A stretch of DNA of 64,000 bases from an uncultured Lachnospiraceae bacterium (GTDB taxonomy: Bacteria > Bacillota > Clostridia > Lachnospirales > Lachnospiraceae): NCBI GenBank assembly GCA_934293375.1, contig CAKQYS010000002.1:124001-188000 (forward strand), read 5' to 3'. A program made the position numbers and the translations under genes. This document shows, in pieces, positions 17,046 through 26,151 of this stretch; position 1 is the stretch's first letter, and each line of letters starts with the position of its first letter. The notes below the pieces were generated by a model that saw nothing but the letters and a program-made list of their open reading frames with translations, did not search any database and was not told where the DNA came from.

Positions 17046-17651
17046 ATGAAGATTAAGAGTGTAGAATTAGAAACCGTATGCGGTATTACAAGCAAGCTGC
17101 CGGACAATGATCTGCCGGAGATTGCCTTTGCAGGAAAGTCTAATGTTGGTAAATCATCCCTGATCAATGCATTGATGAATAGAAAATCACTGGCTCGTAC
17201 ATCATCCCAGCCGGGAAAGACACAGACAATCAATTTCTATAATATCAATAAAGAATTATATTTTGTAGATCTGCCGGGATATGGATTTGCGAAAGTATCA
17301 GCACAGGTTCGGGAAAAATGGGGCAGAATGATAGAAAAATATCTTCAGACTTCAAAACAGCTGAAACTGGTATTCTTACTGGTCGATATTCGACATGACC
17401 CGTCTGTGAATGATAAGATGATGTATGACTGGGTGATCGCAAATGGATATCGTCCGGTTATCATTGCGACCAAAATGGATAAAATTAAAAGAAGCCAGCT
17501 TCAAAAGCAGATCAAAGCAGTGAAGACAGGCTTACAGATGGACAGTGATGGAATCGTGATTCCGTTCTCTGCTCAGACAAAGCAGGGCAGAGATGAAATT
17601 ACGAATCTGATTCTTCAAACCATAGGTTCTGAAGAAGATATTGATAAGTAG
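17046..17651 (+). CDS. engB: Ribosome-assembly GTPase EngB/YsxC
   Basis: This is a TRAFAC-class GTPase needed for late maturation of the 50S subunit. The 201-residue protein shows G1 GKSNVGKSS, the T residue of G2 in RTSSQPGKT, G3 DLPGYG, G4 TKMDK and G5 SAQTKQG. AAGGA lies before the ATG. The last 53 bases overlap the converging DUF4364 gene on the other strand, so both C-termini are encoded by the same DNA. Confidence 0.96.
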   Translation: MKIKSVELETVCGITSKLPDNDLPEIAFAGKSNVGKSSLINALMNRKSLARTSSQPGKTQTINFYNINKELYFVDLPGYGFAKVSAQVREKWGRMIEKYLQTSKQLKLVFLLVDIRHDPSVNDKMMYDWVIANGYRPVIIATKMDKIKRSQLQKQIKAVKTGLQMDSDGIVIPFSAQTKQGRDEITNLILQTIGSEEDIDK

Positions 17652-18132
17652 CAGTGCTTTTTTCAGGCCAGGCATCGCAGATTGCGATGGCCTGGCTTTT
17701 TGATGTTACATTCATTTTAAGCTCCAGTACGGTGTCGCTGCGGTCATTAATGGTACATACAACTGTATATTCCCCGCGGGATGTTGGATAATAATCCGCC
17801 TGCAGCTCAACTTCATTTTTCAAGTTGATCTTTTCTTCCTCGAAGAATTTCAAAATGTCCTGCTTGATCCCTTCAGAGAGCTTGTTCTCAAAGAAAGCAA
17901 GAGCCTCACGACCCTCAGGGGTAGATTGGTAATGAGAGGTGTTCCGTATCATGGTAGAAGAAATAAATCCGTCATCTATCAGTTGATGGAGAGCCTCCTG
18001 CAGATTGAAAAAATTAGTATAGCCACGATCAATGATAAACTGTGAAAGCTGCGCATTGGTCAGTGGAAAATCTACTCGGTCGAGCATATATAAGATAATT
18101 AACTTGTAAAGTATTAATCCGTTACTTGTCAT
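17599..18132 (-). CDS. DUF4364 family protein, winged-helix-like
   Basis: The 177-residue product begins MTSNGLILYKLIILYML at the ATG at 18132, which has AAGGAG 6 bases upstream. A longer frame extends inside the malic enzyme gene but lacks a ribosome site. The N-terminal half (to about residue 90) looks like a winged helix (LTNAQLSQFIIDRGYTNFFNLQEALHQLIDDGFI, then a wing with HYQSTPEGREAL), as described for DUF4364 of Clostridia. The C-terminal half is a beta-rich domain of unknown role. It is probably transcribed with the malic enzyme gene, which ends 19 bases upstream. Its function is not known. A DNA-binding or partner-binding regulator is an inference. Confidence 0.85.
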   Translation of the reverse strand: MTSNGLILYKLIILYMLDRVDFPLTNAQLSQFIIDRGYTNFFNLQEALHQLIDDGFISSTMIRNTSHYQSTPEGREALAFFENKLSEGIKQDILKFFEEEKINLKNEVELQADYYPTSRGEYTVVCTINDRSDTVLELKMNVTSKSQAIAICDAWPEKSTATYQYLLQNLWFEESDS

Positions 18133-18151
18133 GGCGGCTCCTTCGCATGAT

Positions 18152-19303
18152 TTATCGAATGTGATCCTTGACTGCCTGACTGACAACATCAGCAACGCGT
18201 GGATCAAATGGCTGTGGCATAATGCAGTCGGCAGAGAGTTCCTCATCAGAAACAAGTCCTGCGATCGCATTGGCAGCAGCGAGTTTCATTTCTTCGGTAA
18301 TCTGTTTTGCACGACCATCTAAAGCTCCCTTGAAAATACCGGGAAACGCAACTACATTGTTGACCTGATTCGGAAAATCACTACGACCGGTTCCGACAAT
18401 CAATGCACCTGCAGCTTTGGCAACATCAGGCATGATCTCCGGCGTAGGATTGGCCATTGCAAATAAGATTGCATCTTTGTTCATTGATTTCACCATTTCA
18501 GGTGTCACGATATTTGGAGCAGAAACACCAACAAAAATGTCGGCACCATGCATGGCATCTGCTAAGGTTCCTGTCTTCTTCTCGAGGTTTGTGACCTTGC
18601 ACATTTCCTTTTGCATCCAGTTCAGATCTTTGCTCTGGTCACTGACAATACCGTTGATATCACAGAGTGTAACATCAGGAAAACCATATGTCAGCAACAG
18701 CTTGCAGATTGCGATGCCTGCAGAACCGGCACCGTTGATGACAACCTTGCAGTCCTCTTTTTGCTTACCGGCAACTTTCAGACCATTGATAATACCTGCT
18801 AATACAACGATGGCAGTGCCATGCTGATCATCATGGAAGACAGGGATATCAAGAGCTTCCTTCAAACGTTCTTCAATTTCAAAACAACGAGGGGCAGATA
18901 TATCTTCTAAGTTGATACCGCCAAATGCCGGTGCAATATTGATCACGGTTTTAATGATCTCTTCGGTGTCCTGTGTATCAAGACAGATCGGAAATGCATT
19001 GACCCCGCCAAATTCCTTAAATAATACAGCCTTGCCCTCCATGACAGGCATAGCAGCTTCCGGACCGATGTTTCCAAGACCTAATACAGCACTACCGTCT
19101 GAGACAACAGCTACCGTGTTGGATTTGATTGTATATTGATAGACAGCTTCTTTGTCCTTGGCAATGACACGGCAAGGTTCTGCAACACCCGGTGTATATG
19201 CGATTGCCAGATCCTCTCTGGATTTCACAGTACATTTCGGCTCTGTTGAAATCTTACCATTCCATTCTGCATGCAGCTTTAGTGCCTTTTCATAATTATC
19301 CAT
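18152..19303 (-). CDS. NAD(P)-dependent malic enzyme
   Basis: The enzyme oxidatively decarboxylates malate to pyruvate. The 383-residue protein is the short bacterial form without a phosphotransacetylase tail. It has the N-terminal substrate domain (YTPGVAEPC, then KSNTVAVVSDGSAVLGLGNIG), the metal-binding stretch PVFHDDQHGTA (about residue 160) and the Rossmann dinucleotide site NGAGSAGIA (about 192). Whether it prefers NAD or NADP cannot be read from sequence. The start at 19303 gives the family N-terminus (MDNYEKALKLHAEWNGK) with GAGG upstream. It heads a minus-strand pair with DUF4364. Confidence 0.94.
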   Translation of the reverse strand: MDNYEKALKLHAEWNGKISTEPKCTVKSREDLAIAYTPGVAEPCRVIAKDKEAVYQYTIKSNTVAVVSDGSAVLGLGNIGPEAAMPVMEGKAVLFKEFGGVNAFPICLDTQDTEEIIKTVINIAPAFGGINLEDISAPRCFEIEERLKEALDIPVFHDDQHGTAIVVLAGIINGLKVAGKQKEDCKVVINGAGSAGIAICKLLLTYGFPDVTLCDINGIVSDQSKDLNWMQKEMCKVTNLEKKTGTLADAMHGADIFVGVSAPNIVTPEMVKSMNKDAILFAMANPTPEIMPDVAKAAGALIVGTGRSDFPNQVNNVVAFPGIFKGALDGRAKQITEEMKLAAANAIAGLVSDEELSADCIMPQPFDPRVADVVSQAVKDHIR

Positions 19304-19364
19304 GATGTTATCCTCACAATTCTTATTAATAGGTGATGTGTTGTATAATTGCACATACATATAT

Positions 19365-19393
19365 ATCATATCACCAGCAGTAGGGAATCGCAA
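19365..19393 (-). promoter_or_regulatory. Candidate malic enzyme promoter
   Basis: On the minus strand, TTGCGA (19388-19393) and TATGAT (19365-19370) are separated by 17 bases, about 60 bases before the start codon. Confidence 0.6.
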
Positions 19394-19560
19394 GAAAAAC
19401 ATGGTAGACTTTTTAATTTCATTATGATATACTGATTGAGACAAGGTACATATCAAATGTACATAGATATGTCATTATCTAGTAATATATCTACAGATCA
19501 GATAGTAGTCGCTATTAAACATTCCGATGATAGAATATACAGATTAGAATGGAGATTTTT

Positions 19561-21156
19561 ATGGATTATCAAAGTATGAAGCTGCCGGAGCTTAAGGCTT
19601 TGGCAAAGGAGAGGTCTATTGCTGTGACCGGACTTAAAAAGCAGGAGGTCATTGAACAGTTGACTTCATATGATGAGACACATGCAAAGCCGAAGCAGAT
19701 ACGCAGGGAACAGACACAGGAATCGCATCGTTCGCAGTCAGCAGGTGCCAAAACAGATATGCATCGTTCACAGTCAAGAGGTACTTATACGAAGGCTGCA
19801 TCCAACAGAGACAAGCGTGAACAGAGCGGATATCATGTCAGAACAGTAGAGTTTCAGGCTGCACACAGACTTCCTGGAACAGAGGACAAAAAAGAGGGTG
19901 TAGAGGACACTGCAGTAGGATACCATGCCAAACCGGCTGAGTCTTCACAGGCAGAGACACCTGCAAGAAGAAATGAGCCGATCCGGACAGATGGTACAGA
20001 TCCGTTGGATAGCGGAGAGATTGCACATGGCATATTAGAGGTGATTGCAGACGGATATGGATTCATTCGAAGTGACAATTATCTGTCAGGAGATAATGAT
20101 ATCTATGTTTCGGTTTCCCACATTAAGAATCATGGCTTAAAGACAGGCGATATTATTACAGGTGCTTTGCGCGTCAAACAGAATAATGGTCAGAAGGAGA
20201 AATTCAGGGCACTCCTTTATGTGAAGGAGGTGAATGGATTTCCGGTGGAGCAGATCAAGAATCGTGTGCCATTCGAGAAGCTGACACCGATCTTCCCGAA
20301 TGAGCGGATCAATCTGGAAAATGCACATTCCCATACGATACCGATGCGTATTATGGATCTGATCGCACCGATCGGAAAGGGTCAGCGAGGCATGATCGTA
20401 TCCCAGCCAAAGACCGGTAAGACAACACTGTTAAAGCAGGTTGCGATCAGCATCAGCCGCAACTATCCGGATATGCATCTGATCGTACTTTTGATCGATG
20501 AGAGACCGGAGGAAGTTACCGATATCAGAGAGTCCATTGCCGGTGATAATGTTGAGGTGATATACTCTACATTTGATGAGCTGCCGGATAATCATAAGCG
20601 TGTATCGGAGATGGTGTTGGAGCGTGCGAAGCGTTTGGTAGAACAGAAACAGGATGTTGTGATCTTGTTAGACAGTATTACGAGACTGGCACGTGCATAC
20701 AACCTTACCGTTCCACCGAGTGGACGAACCCTGACAGGTGGTCTTGATCCTGCAGCACTGCATATGCCGAAGAAATTTTTCGGAGCAGCCAGAAATATGC
20801 GGGAGGGCGGAAGCCTTACAATCCTTGCGACCGCTTTGGTTGAGACAGGATCCAAGATGGATGATGTGGTATTTGAGGAATTTAAGGGAACCGGCAATAT
20901 GGAGCTTGTGTTAGACAGAAAGCTTTCAGAGAAGCGTATTTTTCCGGCCTTTTCCCTTGCGAAGTCCAGCACGAGACGAGATGATCTGCTGCTCACCAAG
21001 GAGGAGCAGGAGGCTGTATATGCGATCCGTAAGGAGCTTGCGGGACAAAAGAGTGAAGAAGCAACAGAAGAGATCTTGAAGCTGTTTCTTCGGACGAAGG
21101 ATAATGCCGAGTTTGTGAAGCTGATACACAGTTCTTTAATTGCAAGAAAGAACTAA
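19561..21156 (+). CDS. rho: Transcription termination factor Rho
   Basis: This hexameric RNA helicase terminates untranslated transcripts. The 531-residue protein starts at 19561, where GGAG is 6 bases upstream; an in-frame ATG at 19549 overlaps that site. Domains in order are: Rho N-terminal helical domain (about 1-45), an inserted Gln/Arg/Ser/Thr-rich basic segment (about 48-150) not present in E. coli Rho, a cold-shock-like RNA-binding domain (GILEVIADGYGFIRS ... DIYVS, about 160-225), and the RecA-type ATPase with Walker A SQPKTGKT (about 280) and Q/R-loop regions. Such insertions are typical of high-charge Rho variants in Clostridia and Actinobacteria and are thought to add RNA affinity. 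It heads a block with rpmE, yqhQ, prmC and prfA. Confidence 0.96.
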   Translation: MDYQSMKLPELKALAKERSIAVTGLKKQEVIEQLTSYDETHAKPKQIRREQTQESHRSQSAGAKTDMHRSQSRGTYTKAASNRDKREQSGYHVRTVEFQAAHRLPGTEDKKEGVEDTAVGYHAKPAESSQAETPARRNEPIRTDGTDPLDSGEIAHGILEVIADGYGFIRSDNYLSGDNDIYVSVSHIKNHGLKTGDIITGALRVKQNNGQKEKFRALLYVKEVNGFPVEQIKNRVPFEKLTPIFPNERINLENAHSHTIPMRIMDLIAPIGKGQRGMIVSQPKTGKTTLLKQVAISISRNYPDMHLIVLLIDERPEEVTDIRESIAGDNVEVIYSTFDELPDNHKRVSEMVLERAKRLVEQKQDVVILLDSITRLARAYNLTVPPSGRTLTGGLDPAALHMPKKFFGAARNMREGGSLTILATALVETGSKMDDVVFEEFKGTGNMELVLDRKLSEKRIFPAFSLAKSSTRRDDLLLTKEEQEAVYAIRKELAGQKSEEATEEILKLFLRTKDNAEFVKLIHSSLIARKN

Positions 21157-21183
21157 TTTGATCAATAAAATTCAAATTAAAGC

Positions 21184-21212
21184 TTGCATATCATGTTTAC
21201 ATATGTTAGAAT
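21184..21212 (+). promoter_or_regulatory. Promoter for rpmE
   Basis: TTGCAT (21184-21189), a 17-base spacer and TAGAAT (21207-21212) lie in the rho-rpmE gap. They leave an 80-base leader that could hold a feedback site for L31, though none was recognised. Confidence 0.65.
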
Positions 21213-21291
21213 TTAGAAGTTGTTTGTATAAGGCGGCAGAACAGCAATGTTATTGTCTTATAGAGATTATGCACAGAAAGGTGAAGTTATT

Positions 21292-21495
21292 ATGAGAGAA
21301 GGAATCCATCCAGATTATTATCAGGCAAAGGTTACCTGTAACTGTGGTAATGAGTTTGTAACAGGATCTACAAAGAAGGAGATTCATGTAGAGATCTGTT
21401 CTAAGTGTCATTCATTCTACACAGGTCAGCAGAAGGCAGCTCAGGCTCGTGGACGTATTGAGCAGTTCAATCGTAAGTACGGCGTGGCTCAATAG
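21292..21495 (+). CDS. rpmE: Ribosomal protein bL31, zinc-binding form
   Basis: The 67-residue product starts MREGIHPDYYQAKV at 21292 with AGGTGAAG upstream. The frame is open 45 bases further, but the family start is clear. It keeps the CNCG and CSKC cysteine pairs, so this is the zinc-dependent C+ type rather than the zinc-starvation paralogue. It sits in the central protuberance of the 50S subunit. The gene is bracketed by a promoter and a terminator, so it can be expressed separately from rho. Confidence 0.97.
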   Translation: MREGIHPDYYQAKVTCNCGNEFVTGSTKKEIHVEICSKCHSFYTGQQKAAQARGRIEQFNRKYGVAQ

Positions 21496-21507
21496 AGATT
21501 GGATAAG

Positions 21508-21540
21508 TAGGTTGGGGTTGCAAGACTTCAACCTATTTTT
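21508..21540 (+). terminator. Intrinsic terminator after rpmE
   Basis: A 7-bp stem (21508-21514 with 21529-21535) with a 14-base loop is followed by five T residues. Confidence 0.65.
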
Positions 21541-21558
21541 CATTTTAAGGAGAATATC

Positions 21559-22497
21559 ATGAAGAGAGTACGAATTGGCGGACAGGCAGTCTTAGAAGGT
21601 GTTATGATGCGGAATTTTGATCATTACGCGATTGCTATCAGGAAGCCGGATCATACAATAGATGTGAAGGTGGAAGAATATATTCCGCTCGGAGAGAAGA
21701 TTTCTTTTTTCAAGATCCCATTTATCCGGGGGATTTTCAGCTTTGTGGAGTCATTGATCATAGGGATGCGCACTCTGACATATTCAGCAGAGTTTTATGA
21801 GGAAGAGGAAGAAGAGAGTAAGGCAGATCAGGTAGTGAAGGCTGTATTTAAGGATAAGGCAGAATCTGTGTTGACAGGACTGACGGTTATCATTGCCATT
21901 GCGATCGCGATAGGATTGTTTATGTTGCTGCCTGCATGGATTGTACAGTTTTTGGAAAAGCTGATACCGAATCACTATATATTGGCAGTGATCGAGGGGA
22001 TTATCAGATTATTGATCTTCCTGATTTATGTTGTGTTGATATCGAAGATGGAGGATATCAAGCGTACTTTTATGTATCACGGAGCAGAACATAAGACGAT
22101 CAATTGTTTAGAGGCAGGAGATCCATTGACACCGGAGAATGTATTGAAGCATTCAAGATATCATAAGCGTTGCGGTACCAGTTTCATATTTGTTGTATTG
22201 ATCATATCGATTATTGTATTTATGTTTATAGATACACCTTCTACAGCAATGCGTATGTTGTACAGAGTATTGCTGGTTCCGGTGATTGCAGGTATTTCAT
22301 ATGAATTTATTATGCTGGCAGGCAGAAGTGATTCTAAGATTATGAATGCGCTTTCGAAGCCGGGGATGTGGGTACAGAGACTCACTACGAAGGAACCGGA
22401 TTATGGTATGGCAGAGGTTGCCATTGCATCTGTAGAGGCCGTACTTGACTGGAGAGCCTATCTTGAGGCGATGCATAACGGGGAACTGGAAGATTAG
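21559..22497 (+). CDS. yqhQ: DUF1385 family membrane protein (YqhQ-like)
   Basis: The 312-residue protein opens with RIGGQAVLEGVMMR, the hallmark of DUF1385/YqhQ. About four membrane segments are visible (near residues 110-130, 140-165, 210-225 and 235-255), with the conserved FMYHGAEHKTI and YHKRCGTSF stretches containing histidines and a cysteine that suggest metal binding. The biochemical role is not established. In Firmicutes the gene is commonly found between rpmE and prmC-prfA, as here. AAGGAG precedes the ATG. Confidence 0.92.
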   Translation: MKRVRIGGQAVLEGVMMRNFDHYAIAIRKPDHTIDVKVEEYIPLGEKISFFKIPFIRGIFSFVESLIIGMRTLTYSAEFYEEEEEESKADQVVKAVFKDKAESVLTGLTVIIAIAIAIGLFMLLPAWIVQFLEKLIPNHYILAVIEGIIRLLIFLIYVVLISKMEDIKRTFMYHGAEHKTINCLEAGDPLTPENVLKHSRYHKRCGTSFIFVVLIISIIVFMFIDTPSTAMRMLYRVLLVPVIAGISYEFIMLAGRSDSKIMNALSKPGMWVQRLTTKEPDYGMAEVAIASVEAVLDWRAYLEAMHNGELED

Positions 22498-22516
22498 TGT
22501 ATGGAGAGCATAGATT

Positions 22517-23356
22517 ATGACGATTCAGGAGTGTATCCGGTATGGTCAGAACAGACTGATGGCCGCCGGCATTGAAAATGCATCGAATGAGGCAAGATAC
22601 CTGTTAGAGGACACCTTGTCAGTGGACAGAAGCTATTTATTTGTACATGATAGGGATGAAGTATCAGATGAACATGTTGCACAGTATCGGAATTGGATAG
22701 AAAGAAGATGTGCACATGAGCCGATGCAGTATATTACAGGCTGGCAGGAATTTATGGGATTGCCGTTTTATGTGAATGAACATGTCCTGATTCCGAGACA
22801 GGATACGGAGGTATTGGTCGAAGAAGCAATGAAGAGATTGATGCCGGGTATGCAGGTATTGGATTTGTGTTGTGGATCCGGATGCATTGGTATCAGTCTG
22901 GTGAAACTTTCCTGTGTGGAGGCAGTGCTGGCAGATATTTCGACGGACGCTCTTAAGGTAGCGGCGAAGAATGCACAGAAGCTGTTAGAGAGAAGCCAGC
23001 CTAAGATCATACAGACAGACTTGTTTTCAGAGATAGCAGGCCGTTTTGATATGATTGTATCGAATCCGCCGTATATCAGAAGTGATGTGATTGCCACACT
23101 GATGGAAGAGGTAAAGGAGTATGAGCCGGTTTTGGCATTAGATGGCAGAGAGGATGGCTTATATTTTTATAGAGAGATTGCCGGACAGGCAGGAGGGTAT
23201 TTAAGAGATGGCGGCTATTTGTTATTTGAAATTGGATATGATCAAGGTGATGACCTCAGGAAGATACTTGTAGAGGAAGGATATGAGGAGATTCAGATCA
23301 TAAAGGATCTGGCAGGACTTGACAGAGTAGCGATTGCCAGATACAGTAGCAGATAG
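22517..23356 (+). CDS. prmC: Release factor glutamine methyltransferase PrmC
   Basis: The enzyme methylates the glutamine of the GGQ motif in release factors, including that encoded by the next gene. The 279-residue protein has the helical N-terminal substrate domain, the SAM-binding motif LDLCCGSGCIGISL (about residue 115) and the catalytic NPPY (SNPPYIRSD, about 185), which holds the glutamine amide. It is 19 bases after yqhQ and 32 bases before prfA, and no terminator lies between. Confidence 0.96.
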   Translation: MTIQECIRYGQNRLMAAGIENASNEARYLLEDTLSVDRSYLFVHDRDEVSDEHVAQYRNWIERRCAHEPMQYITGWQEFMGLPFYVNEHVLIPRQDTEVLVEEAMKRLMPGMQVLDLCCGSGCIGISLVKLSCVEAVLADISTDALKVAAKNAQKLLERSQPKIIQTDLFSEIAGRFDMIVSNPPYIRSDVIATLMEEVKEYEPVLALDGREDGLYFYREIAGQAGGYLRDGGYLLFEIGYDQGDDLRKILVEEGYEEIQIIKDLAGLDRVAIARYSSR

Positions 23357-23388
23357 GATATGAGAGAATATTACATGGAGGAACAGAC

Positions 23389-24462
23389 ATGTTTGATAAG
23401 TTAGAAGATTTAGTAGCCAGATACGAGGTTGTGATGGAGTCACTCAATGATCCGGATGTGATCAATGACCAGAATCAGTATAGAGAGCTGATGAAGGAAC
23501 AGAGTAATCTGGCTCCGATCGTAGAGAAATATCAGGAATATAAGACGGCAAAAGAGACAGTTGATGACAGTCTTGCGATGCTTGAGGAAGAGAATGATGA
23601 GGAAATGCGTGAAATGCTGAAGGAAGAGCTCAACGAGGCTAAGGCTACGGTAGAAGCTTGTGAGCAGGCATTAAAGGTATTGTTGCTTCCAAAGGATCCT
23701 AACGATGATAAAAATGTAATTGTGGAGATCCGTGCCGGTGCAGGTGGGGATGAGGCTGCATTATTTGCTGCAGAAATATATAGAATGTATGTGCATTATG
23801 CAGAGAGCAAGCATTGGAAGGTTGAGACATTAGAAGTGGAAGAGATTGGAATTGGCGGCATGAAGTCCGTATCCTTTATGGTATCCGGTAAGGGAGCGTA
23901 TTCCGTTTTGAAATATGAGAGTGGTGTACATCGTGTACAGCGTGTGCCGGAGACAGAGTCCGGTGGACGAATCCATACCTCTACGATCAGTGTGGCTGTT
24001 CTACCGGAAGCGGAAGAGGTGGAAGTAGAGATTGATGAGAAGGATATCCGTATTGATGTCATGAGAGCATCCGGTAATGGTGGTCAGTGTGTCAATACAA
24101 CGGATTCTGCGGTGCGTCTGACACATTATCCGACAGGTATTGTGGTGTATTCACAGACAGAAAAGTCTCAGCTTCAGAACAAAGCAAAAGCATTTGCACT
24201 TCTGCGTGCGAAGTTATATGATATTGAACAGCAGAAGGCACATGATGCAGAAGCCGATCTTCGTAAGAGTCAGGTTGGTACCGGAGATCGATCAGAGAAG
24301 ATCAGAACCTATAACTTCCCGCAGGGACGCGTGACTGATCATAGGATCGGACTGACATTATATAAGCTTGATAAGATCATGAACGGAGATATTCAGGAGA
24401 TTATTGATGCATGTATTGCAGCAGACCAGGCGGCGAAATTGGCCAAAATGAATGAAGAGTAG
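23389..24462 (+). CDS. prfA: Peptide chain release factor 1
   Basis: RF1 reads UAA and UAG stop codons and triggers peptide release. The 357-residue protein has the tripeptide anticodon region RVPETES (about residue 185; the PET form is usual in Firmicutes), GGQ in ASGNGGQCVN (about 230) and the C-terminal domain. GGAGG lies 8 bases before the ATG. It ends the rho block at a strong bidirectional terminator. Confidence 0.97.
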   Translation: MFDKLEDLVARYEVVMESLNDPDVINDQNQYRELMKEQSNLAPIVEKYQEYKTAKETVDDSLAMLEEENDEEMREMLKEELNEAKATVEACEQALKVLLLPKDPNDDKNVIVEIRAGAGGDEAALFAAEIYRMYVHYAESKHWKVETLEVEEIGIGGMKSVSFMVSGKGAYSVLKYESGVHRVQRVPETESGGRIHTSTISVAVLPEAEEVEVEIDEKDIRIDVMRASGNGGQCVNTTDSAVRLTHYPTGIVVYSQTEKSQLQNKAKAFALLRAKLYDIEQQKAHDAEADLRKSQVGTGDRSEKIRTYNFPQGRVTDHRIGLTLYKLDKIMNGDIQEIIDACIAADQAAKLAKMNEE

Positions 24463-24481
24463 ACCCGCAGGGGAAATAAAT

Positions 24482-24519
24482 AAAATGCGGAGAATGTCAT
24501 ATGGCATTCTCCGCATTTT
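24482..24519. terminator. Bidirectional intrinsic terminator
   Basis: A 15-bp perfect stem (24482-24496 with 24505-24519) with AAAA and TTTT flanks separates prfA from the converging cobW-like gene. Confidence 0.9.
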
Positions 24520-24524
24520 GCTGT

Positions 24525-25469
24525 TTATATGGCAGCCTCTCCCCAATACTTTTCAATTGCATCTTTATGAAGTCCTTCGCCGATCACAATGAGAATTGCC
24601 TGTCCATGATCAATGGATTCGATCACGGTACCCTGATGATTTGCGTTGACGCAGATCCATTTACCATCCGCAAGTTGTTGGAAACCTTTGATCCGGAATA
24701 CCCGGCCACAGGCAGGATCCTTCAAGATCTGAGGGCATGTCTTCTCAAGGAATTCCCTTGTAAAATTCTTATTCATAAAGTAAATACTGTCATATGTTTC
24801 ACGATCATCAAACCATAGCTTTGTATAGTCTGCGGTGTGGTAACCGCAGGACAGGATCTGCCGAAAGTCAGTATCAGTCAGCAAAGACCAGTCCTTTGAG
24901 ATAGAGATCCCATCAAGATCGCGTTCGCAATGAAGCTTTGTAAGCTGTTCTTTTACATAATTCTGTGTGCGTGCAAACTGTTCAGGTGGTGTCTCTTGCA
25001 CGCGGCTGTAGAGTATCACACCGGCCTGTGCCGCCTGAGATCCCAGAAGGTATGCGGAAGCTTCAGAAAGATTGGTATCAAGCGTTGCATCGATGATCGT
25101 AATGACATTTCCGGGAATGTACCAGCGTTCTAAGGGGTCTTCGTGTAAAATATCAAAGAATTCATCCATATCAAAGATTCCGGAAGGCTCTACGATCACA
25201 CGATCATATCCACACATCCCCATGGCGATCAGTTTGGTCTTGAAACGCCTTCTGTGGCAGTCAGCATCGCAGCCGCCTGCCACCATCTCCAGTGAGCAAT
25301 GTTCTCCAAGAATATCCTGAAGCAGCATTGCGTCTACATTCACTGCACCAAAATCATTTTCCAGAATGCCGACATTGAGTCCCTGGCTTATCAGATAAGA
25401 TGCATAGCGTTTGATAAAAGTTGTCTTGCCGGAACCTAAAAAACCGGTAATGAGATCAATCTGAATCAT
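24525..25469 (-). CDS. CobW/P47K-type GTPase (COG0523-like)
   Basis: The 314-residue protein has Walker A FLGSGKTT at the N-terminus, a Walker B-like RVIVEPSGI and the CobW C-terminal domain beginning near residue 215. COG0523 proteins are metallochaperone GTPases that deliver zinc, cobalt or other metals. The usual CxCC metal motif is replaced here by CDADC (about residue 68), a CxxxC pattern within AGGCDADCHRRR, so the metal or role may differ. It begins 5 bases after upp, inside the same operon as uracil salvage genes. That is an odd pairing and does not by itself define its client. Confidence 0.85.
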   Translation of the reverse strand: MIQIDLITGFLGSGKTTFIKRYASYLISQGLNVGILENDFGAVNVDAMLLQDILGEHCSLEMVAGGCDADCHRRRFKTKLIAMGMCGYDRVIVEPSGIFDMDEFFDILHEDPLERWYIPGNVITIIDATLDTNLSEASAYLLGSQAAQAGVILYSRVQETPPEQFARTQNYVKEQLTKLHCERDLDGISISKDWSLLTDTDFRQILSCGYHTADYTKLWFDDRETYDSIYFMNKNFTREFLEKTCPQILKDPACGRVFRIKGFQQLADGKWICVNANHQGTVIESIDHGQAILIVIGEGLHKDAIEKYWGEAAI

Positions 25470-25474
25470 AGTCG

Positions 25475-26104
25475 TTACTTTGTACCGAAGATACGGTCGC
25501 CGGCATCTCCAAGCCCCGGACAGATATAAGCATTTTCATTCAGCTCGCGATCAATATGTCCAACATAAAGCTGAATATCAGGATGTGCCTTCATCAGACG
25601 ATCAATACCTGTAGGAGCTGCGATAATAGACATGAATTTGATCTTTTTGCCACCGTGCTGTTTGATAAAATCAACGGCAGCAACAGCAGAACCGCCGGTT
25701 GCAAGCATTGGATCTGTGACCACGATCAGACGCTCATCAATCGGATCAGGCAGCTTGCAGTAGTATTCATGTGGTTCATGTGTTGTTTCATCCCGATAGA
25801 GACCAATATGTCCAATCTTGGCGGTCGGAACCAGTGCCTGTATACCGGAAACCATGCCCAGTCCTGCACGCAGGATCGGAACGATTGCCAGATTACGACC
25901 GGAAACCATAGGTGTCATACATTTTTCAATCGGAGTTTCAACTTCGACATCCTGAAGAGGAAGATCCTTTAATGCTTCATATCCCATCAGCATGGCAATC
26001 TCTTCCACAAGTGCACGGAATTCGGCGGTACCGGTATTCTTGTCTCTCAGGCGTGAGATCTTGTGCTGGATCAATGGGTGTGCGAGTTCAATAACGTTAT
26101 TCAT
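25475..26104 (-). CDS. upp: Uracil phosphoribosyltransferase
   Basis: The enzyme makes UMP from uracil and PRPP. The 209-residue protein carries the PRPP-binding loop VVTDPMLATGGSA (about residue 130), VPILRAGLGM (about 76) and the uracil-binding C-terminal YICPGLGDAGDR. AGGAGG precedes the ATG. It lies 47 bases downstream of the uracil permease gene and is clearly part of the same uptake and salvage unit. Confidence 0.97.
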   Translation of the reverse strand: MNNVIELAHPLIQHKISRLRDKNTGTAEFRALVEEIAMLMGYEALKDLPLQDVEVETPIEKCMTPMVSGRNLAIVPILRAGLGMVSGIQALVPTAKIGHIGLYRDETTHEPHEYYCKLPDPIDERLIVVTDPMLATGGSAVAAVDFIKQHGGKKIKFMSIIAAPTGIDRLMKAHPDIQLYVGHIDRELNENAYICPGLGDAGDRIFGTK

Positions 26105-26151
26105 GTAACAACCTCCTAAATAAATGCAGCATATACTGCAAAATAAATGAA

